Positions 6,907 to 14,944 of a DNA stretch of 64,000 nucleotides are shown here, one piece after another. Each line of letters starts with the position of its first letter. Position 1 is the stretch's first letter. Made by a program: the position numbers and the translations under genes. The stretch lies in contig VGLK01000002.1 in assembly GCA_016866755.1 (NCBI GenBank), positions 62,001 through 126,000 on the forward strand, written 5' to 3'. The DNA is from Candidatus Saccharimonadota bacterium. GTDB lineage: Bacteria; Patescibacteriota; Saccharimonadia; Saccharimonadales; Saccharimonadaceae. The notes under the pieces were generated by a model. It had not been told where the DNA came from and did not search any database. It was given only the letters and a program-made list of their open reading frames with translations.

Positions 6907-8718
6907 TTACAATGTCCGTAAATACTCGCTTAGGTCGCTTAGAGCTAGTACCGTCTCTCCGTCACGCAATCTTACGCTCACCGTACACGCTTCCCTGTCT
7001 TTAGGACCAACAATAATTTGTACGGGTATTTTCATGCTTACTGCCTCGCGAATTTTTTTGCCAAGACTTTCATTACGAACATCAACACTATAGCGAATTT
7101 CGTTGTATTTAACAGGTCTCATTAATACTGTCTCTGCTATAATTGATGTAATTTCATCTACATATTCTAAAATAGTGTCGTTAATAGTTAAAATTCTAAT
7201 CTGTTCCGGCGCCAACCAGAATGGAAACCAACCGGCCGTGTGCTCAATTACAACACTCAAAAAGCGCTCTATCGAGCCTAGGAGGGCACAATGAATCATT
7301 ACTGGCGTCTGCATCTGACCATCAGCGTCGTTGTAGCCCAGGCCAAAGCGTTTTGGTTGTACAAAATCTAACTGTACTGTAGCAACCTGATGTTCGCGGC
7401 CAATTGCATCTGTTGCCATAAAATCAATTTTTGGACCATAAAATGCTGCTTCGCCTTCTTGTTCGTAGTAGTAGAGACCATTCGCTTCAACCGCCGCTTT
7501 TAGCTGTGCCTGCGCCGATTGCCACAGCTTCATTTCACCGATATATCTGTCACTCGAGTCACGGTAACTCAGTCGCACACGAAGCTCCATGCCAAGTTCA
7601 CCATACAGCTGGCGTGCTGAAGCTAGTAAGCTATTAATCTCACCCTCAATCTGATCTGGTCGAGCAAACACGTGACTATCATCTTGCGTAAGTGAGCGTA
7701 CCCGATTTAATCCACCTAGTTCTCCCGTTTTTTCATCACGGTAATCTGTAGTAGTTTCAAGAAAACGAACCGGCATATCGCGATAACTTCGCGGCTTTGA
7801 GGCAAAGATTTGCGTATGGTGCGGACAATTCATTGGCTTTAACGCCATTTCGTCGCTTGTTTCTTGGCTTTTTACTAAAAACAATTCACCGCCAAATTTT
7901 GCCCAATGACCAGATGCCTCATATAACTCCTTTTTAGTAATATGTGGCGTCCACACTTTTTCAAAGCCAAATCCTTGGCGTAACTGGTTAGAATATTGCG
8001 CAGCTAAGTCGCGCAGTATTGTACCCCGCGGTGTAAACAGCGGTAATCCCGCGCCCACAAGCGGCGACATAGTATATAGATCCAGCTCCTTGCCAAGCTT
8101 ACGATGGTCACGCTGCTTCGCCTGCTCAAGACGCTCTAAATAATTATCTAGTTCTTCGTCTGTGGCAAACGCTACGCCATAAAGCCGCTGCATTTGTGGA
8201 TTATTCTCGTTGCCACGCCAGTAGGCACCAGCAATTCGCATAAGTTTAAATGCACCGACTTCTTTTGTATTTGCAACATGTGGGCCGCGGCATAAATCCT
8301 TAAATGATCCATTTGTGTAAAATGACACTTCGTCCATGGCACTATTGCCACTTGCGATCGTACCCATCTCACTCATGTCTAGATCTGCTGCGCGCGTTGT
8401 ACCGGCACGTTTAAGATCGTTTAATAACTCCTCTTTGTAAGGCTGTCCGGTTTCTTTCGCCCAGTCGATCGCCTCATTAATCGGACATGTACTGCATATA
8501 AACTCTTGCTTTTCAGCAATAATACGACGCATAACTTTTTCAATTTTATTAAACTGCTGTTCGCTAATTTTTGTTTCGCCAAGGTCGATGTCGTAGTAAA
8601 AACCGTCCTCAATAACTGGCCCAACGCCAAATTTTGCCCCAGGCCATAAACGTTGTACCGCGGCTGCAGTAATATGCGCAAGGCTGTGCCGCATTGCATA
8701 TAGTTGATCTTCGTTCAT
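6907..8718 (-). CDS. thrS: Threonyl-tRNA synthetase lacking the TGS domain
   Basis: 603 aa, about 40 shorter than typical bacterial ThrRS. It begins directly at the N2 editing domain (MRHSLAHITAAAVQRLWPG), whose zinc-like HSLAH and CRGPH motifs are present. The class II core has MNCPHH (zinc Cys and catalytic His), TTTDYRDEKTGELGGLNRVR and motif 3 (GSIERFLSVVIEH), and there is a C-terminal anticodon-binding domain. The N1/TGS domain is missing, and no earlier start in frame would restore it. AAGGAGAGAT lies just upstream of the ATG. Expression is probably controlled by the T-box leader at 8741-8920. Confidence 0.95.
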   Translation of the reverse strand: MNEDQLYAMRHSLAHITAAAVQRLWPGAKFGVGPVIEDGFYYDIDLGETKISEQQFNKIEKVMRRIIAEKQEFICSTCPINEAIDWAKETGQPYKEELLNDLKRAGTTRAADLDMSEMGTIASGNSAMDEVSFYTNGSFKDLCRGPHVANTKEVGAFKLMRIAGAYWRGNENNPQMQRLYGVAFATDEELDNYLERLEQAKQRDHRKLGKELDLYTMSPLVGAGLPLFTPRGTILRDLAAQYSNQLRQGFGFEKVWTPHITKKELYEASGHWAKFGGELFLVKSQETSDEMALKPMNCPHHTQIFASKPRSYRDMPVRFLETTTDYRDEKTGELGGLNRVRSLTQDDSHVFARPDQIEGEINSLLASARQLYGELGMELRVRLSYRDSSDRYIGEMKLWQSAQAQLKAAVEANGLYYYEQEGEAAFYGPKIDFMATDAIGREHQVATVQLDFVQPKRFGLGYNDADGQMQTPVMIHCALLGSIERFLSVVIEHTAGWFPFWLAPEQIRILTINDTILEYVDEITSIIAETVLMRPVKYNEIRYSVDVRNESLGKKIREAVSMKIPVQIIVGPKDREACTVSVRLRDGETVLALSDLSEYLRTL

Positions 8719-8740
8719 ATCTCTCCTTTTTTAGTAAATA

Positions 8741-8920
8741 AAAAACATGCGGTAAATACATTTAATTTATTAAATACATTTCACGCATGTCTCGGACCCT
8801 ATTACACAAAGGGTGGTTCCACCGGACTTCTCTATAGAAATAGAGCACTTATGAGGTAGCGTTTACGCACGCTATCACACCCACGGTGCTGGTAAAGTTG
8901 GTTAGGCTTCGTCTTGGCAC
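8741..8920 (-). promoter_or_regulatory. T-box leader of thrS with antiterminator and terminator
   Basis: On the minus strand, CGG-[UGGAACC]-ACCCU...AGGGU-CCG (complement of about 8793-8823) has the T-box antiterminator layout: a 7-nt UGGNACC bulge between two helices. It is followed by a long hairpin (arms from CATGCG to CGCATG, complement of 8746-8789) and a U-rich run at 8741-8745, which would be the competing terminator. UGGA should pair with a tRNA ending UCCA, and the tRNA-Thr at 12912-12987 does end UCCA. Upstream hairpins are short; the classical long stem I with its AG bulge is not obvious. The specifier codon was not identified with certainty. Confidence 0.72.
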
Positions 8921-8926
8921 GTATTT

Positions 8927-8955
8927 ATAATACCTACTCTTCTCTGTTATTGCAA
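8927..8955 (-). promoter_or_regulatory. Promoter of the thrS leader
   Basis: TTGCAA (complement of 8950-8955), 17-nt spacer, TATTAT (complement of 8927-8932). The predicted start is at 8920, six nucleotides after the -10. Confidence 0.65.
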
Positions 8956-8992
8956 ATTTAGGTTGATGTTTGCTACTATAAAAATAAGGTAC

Positions 8993-9069
8993 GGGCGATT
9001 AGCTCAGCTGGCTAGAGCGCCACATTGACGTTGTGGAGGTCAGAGGTTCGACTCCTCTATCGCCCACCA
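8993..9069 (+). tRNA. tRNA-Val (GAC)
   Basis: Complete cloverleaf: acceptor GGGCGAT/ATCGCCC, anticodon stem CCACA/TGTGG around loop TTGACGT (anticodon GAC), T-arm with GGTTCGACTCC, discriminator A and an encoded CCA at 9067-9069. Confidence 0.95.
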
Positions 9070-9080
9070 AGTATCACACC

Positions 9081-9107
9081 CCTCCACGCAACTGGAGGAG
9101 TTTTTTA
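9081..9107. terminator. Terminator after tRNA-Val
   Basis: CCTCC (9081-9085) pairs with GGAGG (9094-9098), followed by a T-run from 9101. It overlaps the last codon of the convergent kinase-like gene. Confidence 0.75.
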
Positions 9108-10001
9108 TTTATCATAAAACAACGGTTGATGCGCCGACTTTTGAGCTACATCTAATATATCCTTATACCCAACTGATTTATGGGCCATGCCGGTTGAATA
9201 ATCTTGATACGCTTCAGCAAACAGCGCTATCTGTTGCGAGGTAAAATTTTGCGGCTGAAAACGAAGAAAGTCTTCAATATCAGACAATTTATGAGCATCT
9301 GCACTCTCAAATGGCAGGCCGTCATGACGCTTGGCGGCATCTAAATCGATAAAATGCGGCTGGTCCTTCCCAGATGAGTAAGCTATATTCTTGGCCTGTG
9401 CATCACCATGCGACATATTTAATACACCATGCAGTACCGATAAACTGTAAGCCGCTTCCGCAAGTGCCGTTTCTAGTTTAGCCATCGGCTGTGTATCGTA
9501 ATTTTTCCAAAGATAATTATCAAGTGTGATAACCTCGGGTTTATATACGCTCACATGGCTAACACTTTCACCCGATTCACGCAGCACACCAACTGTTTCA
9601 TAGGCGGTTGCCACCCCTGTAGAACGAATGTACTGGCTAGCCAACATACCTCGCGCTGCAACGGTAATCGGTTGAGATTTTAACGCCACCAATTCGCTAG
9701 AAGCCAACGAATCGCCCTCCCCAAAAAGTGCAAGTTGCCCAAAACGCACCCCATACGCACTCTCCTTACGACCAGCTGCTAGCTGTGGAATTTCGACTGC
9801 CACTGCCTCGCCCCCTACAGCGTTTGGTCTATCAGCCACTAAAAGTTGCCCCTCGGCGGCCGCATAAAGCCGCCCTGCTAATTTTTTACTTGTAAAGTCA
9901 GTGGTTTTTACAGGCGGCCGCAAGTACTCAGCCTTAAGCGGTTTTATGTTAGCAGAGGTAGCAAGCACTGTGCCTTCGGGGTTAATTGGTGGCCGTGACA
10001 T
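9105..10001 (-). CDS. Protein-kinase-like fold protein
   Basis: 298 aa, not assignable to a named family. The C-terminal half has kinase-fold hallmarks: a catalytic-loop-like MSHGDAQAKNIAY (HGDxxxxN, residues about 205) and a metal-binding FIDLDAAKRH, as in aminoglycoside phosphotransferases and Kdo/RIO-type kinases. The N-terminal 130 residues are not recognisable and no glycine-rich loop was found. A TATAAA-type -10 lies 9 nt before the ATG. It probably phosphorylates a small molecule or protein; the substrate is unknown. Confidence 0.6.
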   Translation of the reverse strand: MSRPPINPEGTVLATSANIKPLKAEYLRPPVKTTDFTSKKLAGRLYAAAEGQLLVADRPNAVGGEAVAVEIPQLAAGRKESAYGVRFGQLALFGEGDSLASSELVALKSQPITVAARGMLASQYIRSTGVATAYETVGVLRESGESVSHVSVYKPEVITLDNYLWKNYDTQPMAKLETALAEAAYSLSVLHGVLNMSHGDAQAKNIAYSSGKDQPHFIDLDAAKRHDGLPFESADAHKLSDIEDFLRFQPQNFTSQQIALFAEAYQDYSTGMAHKSVGYKDILDVAQKSAHQPLFYDK

Positions 10002-10149
10002 ATTAACTAATTTATATCATAAAGATATTAAAATAGCAAGTAGCACTACCCTTTTACCCACAGTGTATAAAAAGTTTTCCACGGGCTAATTTATTAAATA
10101 TTTACAAAGCATATACCATAATTGATATATATACCTATTGTACTTGAGC

Positions 10150-10178
10150 TTGACAAATATATGTATTGTTGGTAATAT
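10150..10178 (+). promoter_or_regulatory. Consensus sigma-70 promoter of the 35-aa gene
   Basis: TTGACA at 10150-10155, a 17-nt spacer, TAATAT at 10173-10178. The ATG at 10189 follows 10 nt later, so the transcript has almost no leader. Confidence 0.8.
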
Positions 10179-10188
10179 AAAAAGTGCT

Positions 10189-10296
10189 ATGAATACACAC
10201 CACACATCATCTAGTTCATTTAGCGACTACACCCTATCATTCGAATACAATAAAACATGGCGTCAAGTTAAACGAGACTTACGAAAACGTCGCTAG
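10189..10296 (+). CDS. Small basic protein, 35 aa, unknown
   Basis: The ORF runs from ATG 10189 to TAG 10294-10296. The N-terminal half is Ser/His rich (MNTHHTSSSSF) and the C-terminal half basic (WRQVKRDLRKRR). It lies between a near-consensus promoter and a clean terminator (10320-10347), so it forms a separate transcription unit. No Shine-Dalgarno is present, consistent with a near-leaderless mRNA. The basic tail suggests nucleic-acid or ribosome contact, but this is only a guess. nrdR begins 114 nt downstream. Confidence 0.6.
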   Translation: MNTHHTSSSSFSDYTLSFEYNKTWRQVKRDLRKRR

Positions 10297-10319
10297 TCGG
10301 TCGCATACCAATTATTTTT

Positions 10320-10347
10320 CTCCCCAATATAACTGGGGAGATTTTTT
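10320..10347 (+). terminator. Terminator of the 35-aa gene
   Basis: CTCCCC (10320-10325) and GGGGAG (10335-10340) form a 6-bp stem with a 9-nt loop, followed by ATTTTTT. Confidence 0.85.
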
Positions 10348-10410
10348 ATCCCCAGCTTTTTATAAAGTTATCCACTAGCATTATTAATAGCGTTATGACA
10401 ATATATAGAT

Positions 10411-10857
10411 ATGATATGCATAAATTGTTTTCATCGCTCAACCGCCGTAACTAATTCACGGCCACAAAAAAAACACGCTCTTATTTGGCGCCGCCGAAAG
10501 TGCCCTCAGTGCGAACACACCTTCACCACCGAAGAACGTCCAGCGCTCCGATCGTCGCGCCAAATTTTTAACCCTTCAAACGGTAAGTCCATGCCGTTCT
10601 CTATTGGCCGGCTTACTATTAGTATTGCCGCAGCATTTACCCACAACCCTACACTTGGCAAATCTCATAGTTTTGATCTTGCAACTACCGTTGAACAACA
10701 CCTTGCAACCGACTACCCGCAACCCTCTGTTGATGACATTGCAGCAGTCACCCATACGGTATTAAAACGCTATGATGAATTAGCGGCGCTACAGTACGCC
10801 GCCCAACATGGATTGGTTACGAACGTTCGCCGTCGTGGACGTCCGTCAATATCGTAG
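10411..10857 (+). CDS. nrdR: Transcriptional repressor NrdR
   Basis: 148 aa. An N-terminal zinc ribbon (CINC at residues 3-6, CPQC near 34-37) with the NrdR pattern VTNSR and RRRKCPQCEHTFTTEE, then an ATP-cone domain (FSIGRLTISIAAAF to YDELAALQYAAQH). NrdR senses dATP/ATP and represses ribonucleotide reductase genes. No nrd gene is in this window. The AT-rich region before it contains two similar motifs, TATAAAAAGTTTTCCAC near 10064 and TATAAAGTTATCCAC near 10362, of unknown role. The 3' end overlaps the convergent glycosyltransferase gene by 41 bp. Confidence 0.9.
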   Translation: MICINCFHRSTAVTNSRPQKKHALIWRRRKCPQCEHTFTTEERPALRSSRQIFNPSNGKSMPFSIGRLTISIAAAFTHNPTLGKSHSFDLATTVEQHLATDYPQPSVDDIAAVTHTVLKRYDELAALQYAAQHGLVTNVRRRGRPSIS

Positions 10858-12514
10858 GCGTCGTTGTGGCACCACTTTTAGGTACGGCAATTTTTTTGGT
10901 TACATCAAATTTGGTTAAATATTTTCCAAGCAATAAACGAGTTTGCGAATAATAGGCCGCGAACGAACTGTAGGCAATTGACGTAAGTGGCATAAGCACC
11001 CACTGCAACACCATTCCAATTGTTCGGCTACGCTTGTAACGCTCTGGGCGCGGCGGTAGCATTTTAAGCGAGAGAAACACCGTAATAAATAGACCAATCA
11101 TAGCCACACGCTGGATAATGCTAATCACCTCTGGAAGCTGGTGCGCCGCAATACTTCGTGAAGCCTCAAGATTTAAAAGTAGCGGCACCCAACCACCAAA
11201 TGCAATAAGTAGTGATACGCAGGCCAAGGTAACGTGCCCATCTAATAGGCGTACTAACCGCGCCAAGCCACCAAAGAACGGCACACGCCGTGCCCTTGTA
11301 AACAGAAGCGAAGCGACATACGGCACGTCCGAGGCTCCATACGACCAACGCCTTAGTTGCACAAATTGCGCCACTAGAGTTTTTTTGTACGTATCTGAAA
11401 TAACCGCATCTTGGTAAATTGGCACATATAGCGGCAGTACCTCGTAATTACCATGAAAATAAAACCAACTGCGCCAGTACTGATGACCGTCTTCAACAAT
11501 TGTACGTGTACTCCAAAAATCCATTTCTACCAGTGCGTCCATTGGCTGAGAATGCGAGGCGAAATTACGCAAAGTATGCGGTCGCATGGAGCTAATAATA
11601 TTCCAAAATGAGTTACCGGTGGCTACTACACGCATTGGCGCTGGCACGTCCCAAATATTATTAAAGAATAACGACACCGGTTGATACGAGAGGTGCTTAC
11701 GCTCTTCGTGGACAATAAATTCGTAGGTAGCATTATCAAAATATGCCAAGTGCGGCTTGTTATCACTATCAAGCGTGGTAACTAATACATTTTTATAGGC
11801 AATCGACTGTTCATCAAGGTAGCGCTGCAGCCACTTTCCGGCGTAGGTAATATTACCGCCCTTACCTATCACCTCATTCGGAAGGTTTTTTGGATGCTCC
11901 ACAATTGAAAAAGAATGAAACTGATTTTTAAATTCCTGCTGTAATCGCTGAGCAGTGAGACGAATGGCTTCGCCACCACGCTCTTCGTACGCTAGAACAA
12001 CCATTAGTTGCTTTTTATTGTAAGTAGTTGCAATAAGTGACTGAATTGTTGGCTCAATCACCTCGTAAGGTTCGTTGTAGGCAGCAATAATTACCGCGTT
12101 GTATATTTCTGATGGTTTAGGAAAACTGCCGGGCTGTGCTGCGGCTATCATCTCTAGATTTTCAATGTGTCGAGAGGCATTAAATTCTGCAGCGGCCGGA
12201 GTTGATACGGACTCCAGTGCCGTTTGTGTATCCTCTAAATCTTGCAGCCGCTGCTGCCAGTTAACTTTTTGCGCACCATTCAATCGGCGATAACCAGCAA
12301 TGGTATGGATTGCAATTCCAACCGCTTTTACAATCATAGTTACAATCACTAACAGCAAATATATAGCCGCCCACAAGGGGTTAACTATCGACAATACAAT
12401 TAAAAGTATGATTGCGCCATAACTTATAAAGGCCGGCACCATCTCAAAAAATCGGTACAAGCGAGTCTTTTTCTGCAGCGGAATCTCAAGCTCTTGCATG
12501 CGGTCTCCTGACAT
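10817..12514 (-). CDS. Membrane-bound family 2 glycosyltransferase, processive type
   Basis: 565 aa. Two transmembrane helices near the N-terminus (residues about 28-70), a GT-A domain with VIIAAYNEPYEVIEPTIQSL and the DxD-type LDSDNKPH, an acceptor-site EMDFWSTRT and the processive signature QLRRW, then about four C-terminal membrane helices. This topology matches cellulose/hyaluronan synthase-like enzymes making a cell-surface glycan. The product cannot be told from sequence. The 124-aa membrane protein ends 4 bp upstream and is probably co-transcribed. Confidence 0.85.
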   Translation of the reverse strand: MSGDRMQELEIPLQKKTRLYRFFEMVPAFISYGAIILLIVLSIVNPLWAAIYLLLVIVTMIVKAVGIAIHTIAGYRRLNGAQKVNWQQRLQDLEDTQTALESVSTPAAAEFNASRHIENLEMIAAAQPGSFPKPSEIYNAVIIAAYNEPYEVIEPTIQSLIATTYNKKQLMVVLAYEERGGEAIRLTAQRLQQEFKNQFHSFSIVEHPKNLPNEVIGKGGNITYAGKWLQRYLDEQSIAYKNVLVTTLDSDNKPHLAYFDNATYEFIVHEERKHLSYQPVSLFFNNIWDVPAPMRVVATGNSFWNIISSMRPHTLRNFASHSQPMDALVEMDFWSTRTIVEDGHQYWRSWFYFHGNYEVLPLYVPIYQDAVISDTYKKTLVAQFVQLRRWSYGASDVPYVASLLFTRARRVPFFGGLARLVRLLDGHVTLACVSLLIAFGGWVPLLLNLEASRSIAAHQLPEVISIIQRVAMIGLFITVFLSLKMLPPRPERYKRSRTIGMVLQWVLMPLTSIAYSSFAAYYSQTRLLLGKYLTKFDVTKKIAVPKSGATTTPTILTDVHDGERS

Positions 12515-12517
12515 AGA

Positions 12518-12892
12518 TTAAAGGGTAGCTACTCTTAAAATAGACCAGATAAGAATACTTGATAGCACTAAAAGCGCTAAGGTAGCAGATAGGTACATAA
12601 TAGCGAGTGGCCGCTTTTTAAGGGCATGAATTTTTAAGGCCACAACAATATTAATAATTCCTACAATCAGTATAAATACCACCAGAGAGATAAGATAATA
12701 CCATTGATCACGATAAAAATTAGTCAGGCCAAATCCGGTGTAGTGCGTTACAATTTGCACTTCGCTTGGTTCAAGCCGAAATATAGTTACAGCTGCCAAA
12801 AAAACCGTCACCAGTGCCGTAATGACAGTTAACGCAACCATGGTGCGGTCGTGAATTATTTTCTCAAAAGCTATTTGGATAGTTCTTTTCAT
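12518..12892 (-). CDS. Small integral membrane protein, unknown
   Basis: 124 aa with three hydrophobic segments (residues about 18-36, 62-85 and 98-120) and a short basic loop (HALKKRP). No family recognised. A -10-like TATAAG lies 7 nt before the ATG. It directly precedes the glycosyltransferase gene, so a role in the same envelope pathway is plausible inference. Confidence 0.7.
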   Translation of the reverse strand: MKRTIQIAFEKIIHDRTMVALTVITALVTVFLAAVTIFRLEPSEVQIVTHYTGFGLTNFYRDQWYYLISLVVFILIVGIINIVVALKIHALKKRPLAIMYLSATLALLVLSSILIWSILRVATL

Positions 12893-12911
12893 AGTATTAC
12901 TTATACGGTTA

Positions 12912-12987
12912 TGGAGCCGCTGACCGGATTTGAACCGGTGACCTACGCTTTACGAAAGCGCCGCTCTACCAGCTGAGCTACAGCGGC
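12912..12987 (-). tRNA. tRNA-Thr (CGT)
   Basis: Minus-strand cloverleaf: acceptor GCCGCTG/CAGCGGC, D-stem GCTC/GAGC, anticodon stem GCGCT/AGCGT around TTCGTAA (anticodon CGT), T-loop GGTTCAAATCC. The discriminator is U and CCA is encoded, giving a UCCA end that matches the UGGA of the thrS T-box. Confidence 0.95.
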
Positions 12988-13115
12988 AACTGTTTAACTC
13001 ATTTTATTGTAGCAAGTTGCTGGCAAAAATAATAGCGTCGGCCCTACACTACAACCACGAACTTGCCCCCTTGCCTTTTAGCGGATTGGCTGCTATATTT
13101 ATAAATGAATTTTAT

Positions 13116-13193
13116 GCGCCCGTAGTGAAGTTGGCCTATCACGCCTCCCTGTCACGGAGGAGATCGCCGGTTCGAATCCGGTCGGGCGCGCCA
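13116..13193 (+). tRNA. tRNA-Asp (GTC)
   Basis: Acceptor GCGCCCG/CGGGCGC, anticodon stem CCTCC/GGAGG around loop CTGTCAC (anticodon GTC), T-arm CGCCGGTTCGAATCCGG, discriminator G and encoded CCA at 13191-13193. Confidence 0.95.
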
Positions 13194-13201
13194 CGAAAAG
13201 T

Positions 13202-13233
13202 ACTCACCTCTATACTATGGTGAGTTTTTTTCT
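13202..13233 (+). terminator. Terminator after tRNA-Asp
   Basis: ACTCACC and GGTGAGT form a 7-bp stem (13202-13208 with 13219-13225), followed by a run of T to about 13231. Confidence 0.82.
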
Positions 13234-13241
13234 TAGTCACA

Positions 13242-13275
13242 AAAAACCGCCTCTTACAGTTTTAAGGCGGTTTTT
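13242..13275. terminator. Bidirectional terminator downstream of the superoxide dismutase gene
   Basis: AAAAACCGCCT and AGGCGGTTTTT (13242-13252 with 13265-13275) form an 11-bp stem with a 12-nt loop, with U-tracts in either direction. Confidence 0.85.
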
Positions 13276-13300
13276 ATTATTCTGTATCGTTTAAGTGTAC

Positions 13301-13894
13301 CTACTTAGCGATAGCAGTAGATTCAATTCGCTTCCAGTCCACCACACTCCACCAAGCCTTAATGTAATCTGCCCGAGCATTTTTGTAATCGAGATAGTAA
13401 GCATGCTCCCACACATCAAGACCCAAAATTGGCTGTGGAGAACCGCTCATAATTGGGTTATCTTGATTGGCGGTTGTAATAATTTTTAAATCTGGCTGCA
13501 ACCATACCCAGCCACTACCAAATAAACCTGTGGCTGCGCCAGTAAATTCATCAACGAAGGTTTGAAAACTACCGTATTTGTCTTCAATTTGCTCTAACAA
13601 TCGACCACTTGGCTGTCCGCCACCATCTGGATTCATCCACTGCCAAAAAAGTGAGTGGTTAAAGTGACCGCCGCCGTTATTTCGTACCGCGTCTTGTAGA
13701 TTAGCTGGCAATGTATCAACTGTTTGTAGTAACTTTTCAATTGGCACCGTAGACCAGTCAGTGCCATCAAGTGCTGCGTTCAACTTATCTACATACGTTT
13801 GGTGGTGCTTTGCATGATGCAATCGCATAATATCTTCGCTAATAGCAGGCGCCAAGGCATTGTAGGCGTACGGTAGCGCTGGTAGTGTGTGCAT
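13301..13894 (-). CDS. sodA: Superoxide dismutase, Mn/Fe family
   Basis: 197 aa, standard length. Metal ligands are visible in HHAKHHQTYVDKLN, in HFNHSLFW and in DVWEHAYYLDY. GGGHFNHSLFW and GSGWVWL with a later NQDNPI are closer to the manganese form, but metal choice cannot be fixed from motifs alone, so the symbol is tentative. It removes superoxide in the cytoplasm. A strong terminator follows, and the foldase gene ends 18 bp upstream on the same strand. Confidence 0.92.
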   Translation of the reverse strand: MHTLPALPYAYNALAPAISEDIMRLHHAKHHQTYVDKLNAALDGTDWSTVPIEKLLQTVDTLPANLQDAVRNNGGGHFNHSLFWQWMNPDGGGQPSGRLLEQIEDKYGSFQTFVDEFTGAATGLFGSGWVWLQPDLKIITTANQDNPIMSGSPQPILGLDVWEHAYYLDYKNARADYIKAWWSVVDWKRIESTAIAK

Positions 13895-13912
13895 GATAAA
13901 ATCCCCTTTTAA

Positions 13913-14944
13913 CTATTGTTGGTTAACCGCTTCGGGCTGTTGAATATCAATAAAATGTTCCACCTTGTCAGAGGCATAAAGTTCATCTAGCTGCTTAGTA
14001 AGCTGCGTAAGCGGTACTTTTACATACGCATAACGAATTTGATTATCATTACTATCAACATGCTGCACGTAGTAATACCCATCGCCAGTTGAAGTACGCA
14101 CCACACCCGAAACCGCACCTTTTTCTAGGCGCTCAGCGGCTCGAGCCAAACCGCCATCGGAGTTATTTTTATTTACAAAGCCAGAGTCAGAGAACTGCAC
14201 CCTATCGCCAAGATCATTTGCAATTTGCTCAAGCGACACCTCTTCGCGGAGTTTTGCTTCAACCTGCCCCTTAGTATCACGGGCAGTCTCGTCAATTGCA
14301 AACGCTACATCTTGCTTTAAAAGTGCTTTGCGAGTAACCGCGCGGTACTCCGCCCTATCCCAGTGCAGTCTATCTTGCACTACCACATAATAGGCGTTTT
14401 CTGAGAGTTCACCACGCTGATCTTCAACTACCGTATCAATCTGTTCGTCGCTGACGTTAATGTCACGCTCTTTAGCAATATCGGCCACGTAGCGATCAGC
14501 TACAGCCAACTGCATGGCCTCGTTGCGCTGATAGGCCACAATGCGCGCACCATCTTCAGTAGATTCATCAACTGGCTGCTTATCGTTTAAGACACCCATT
14601 GAGCTGCGATAATACAACAGAAAATCACTATACCGCACCAAGTCACCTTCTACCGACGCAACAGGCACCGGCAGCACACGGGTAAATCGGTACAATACAT
14701 TGCCAGAACTTTTTGCAATATAAAGCTGAAACCACAATAGTCCTAAAAGCAGTGCTGCTACCGCCACGCCGATAATAATTGCGTTGCGTACCAGGCGGTG
14801 TCGCGCATACTGCATAGGATACTTAAAGCGACGACCTTCGGCCAAAATTCGCTCACGGTGTTCTGCAACCGTCTCGTTGGTAATTCGTGACGGCGTTTTT
14901 GCAGTTCGCGAATCCCGTTTGGGCAGTTTAATTGGAATCTTCAC
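13913..14944 (-). CDS. Membrane-anchored SurA/PrsA-like foldase
   Basis: 343 aa: a basic cytoplasmic N-terminus of about 52 residues, one transmembrane helix (NAIIIGVAVAALLLGLLWF), a SurA N-terminal-like helical region (residues about 95-215) and a rotamase-like segment (ISLEQ-type LEQIANDLGDRVQFSDSGFV, then LEKGAVSGVVRTSTGDGYY) matching the end of a parvulin domain. It is expected to help secreted proteins fold outside the membrane. It overlaps the upstream PH-domain gene by 17 bp, so they are probably one operon. Confidence 0.75.
   Translation of the reverse strand: MKIPIKLPKRDSRTAKTPSRITNETVAEHRERILAEGRRFKYPMQYARHRLVRNAIIIGVAVAALLLGLLWFQLYIAKSSGNVLYRFTRVLPVPVASVEGDLVRYSDFLLYYRSSMGVLNDKQPVDESTEDGARIVAYQRNEAMQLAVADRYVADIAKERDINVSDEQIDTVVEDQRGELSENAYYVVVQDRLHWDRAEYRAVTRKALLKQDVAFAIDETARDTKGQVEAKLREEVSLEQIANDLGDRVQFSDSGFVNKNNSDGGLARAAERLEKGAVSGVVRTSTGDGYYYVQHVDSNDNQIRYAYVKVPLTQLTKQLDELYASDKVEHFIDIQQPEAVNQQ

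Noticed and set aside
10060-10380. Possible origin of replication (two TATAAA-AGTT-TCCAC motifs near nrdR)
   Set aside because: Only two imperfect DnaA-box-like sites, no AT-rich unwinding array, and no dnaA or dnaN nearby.
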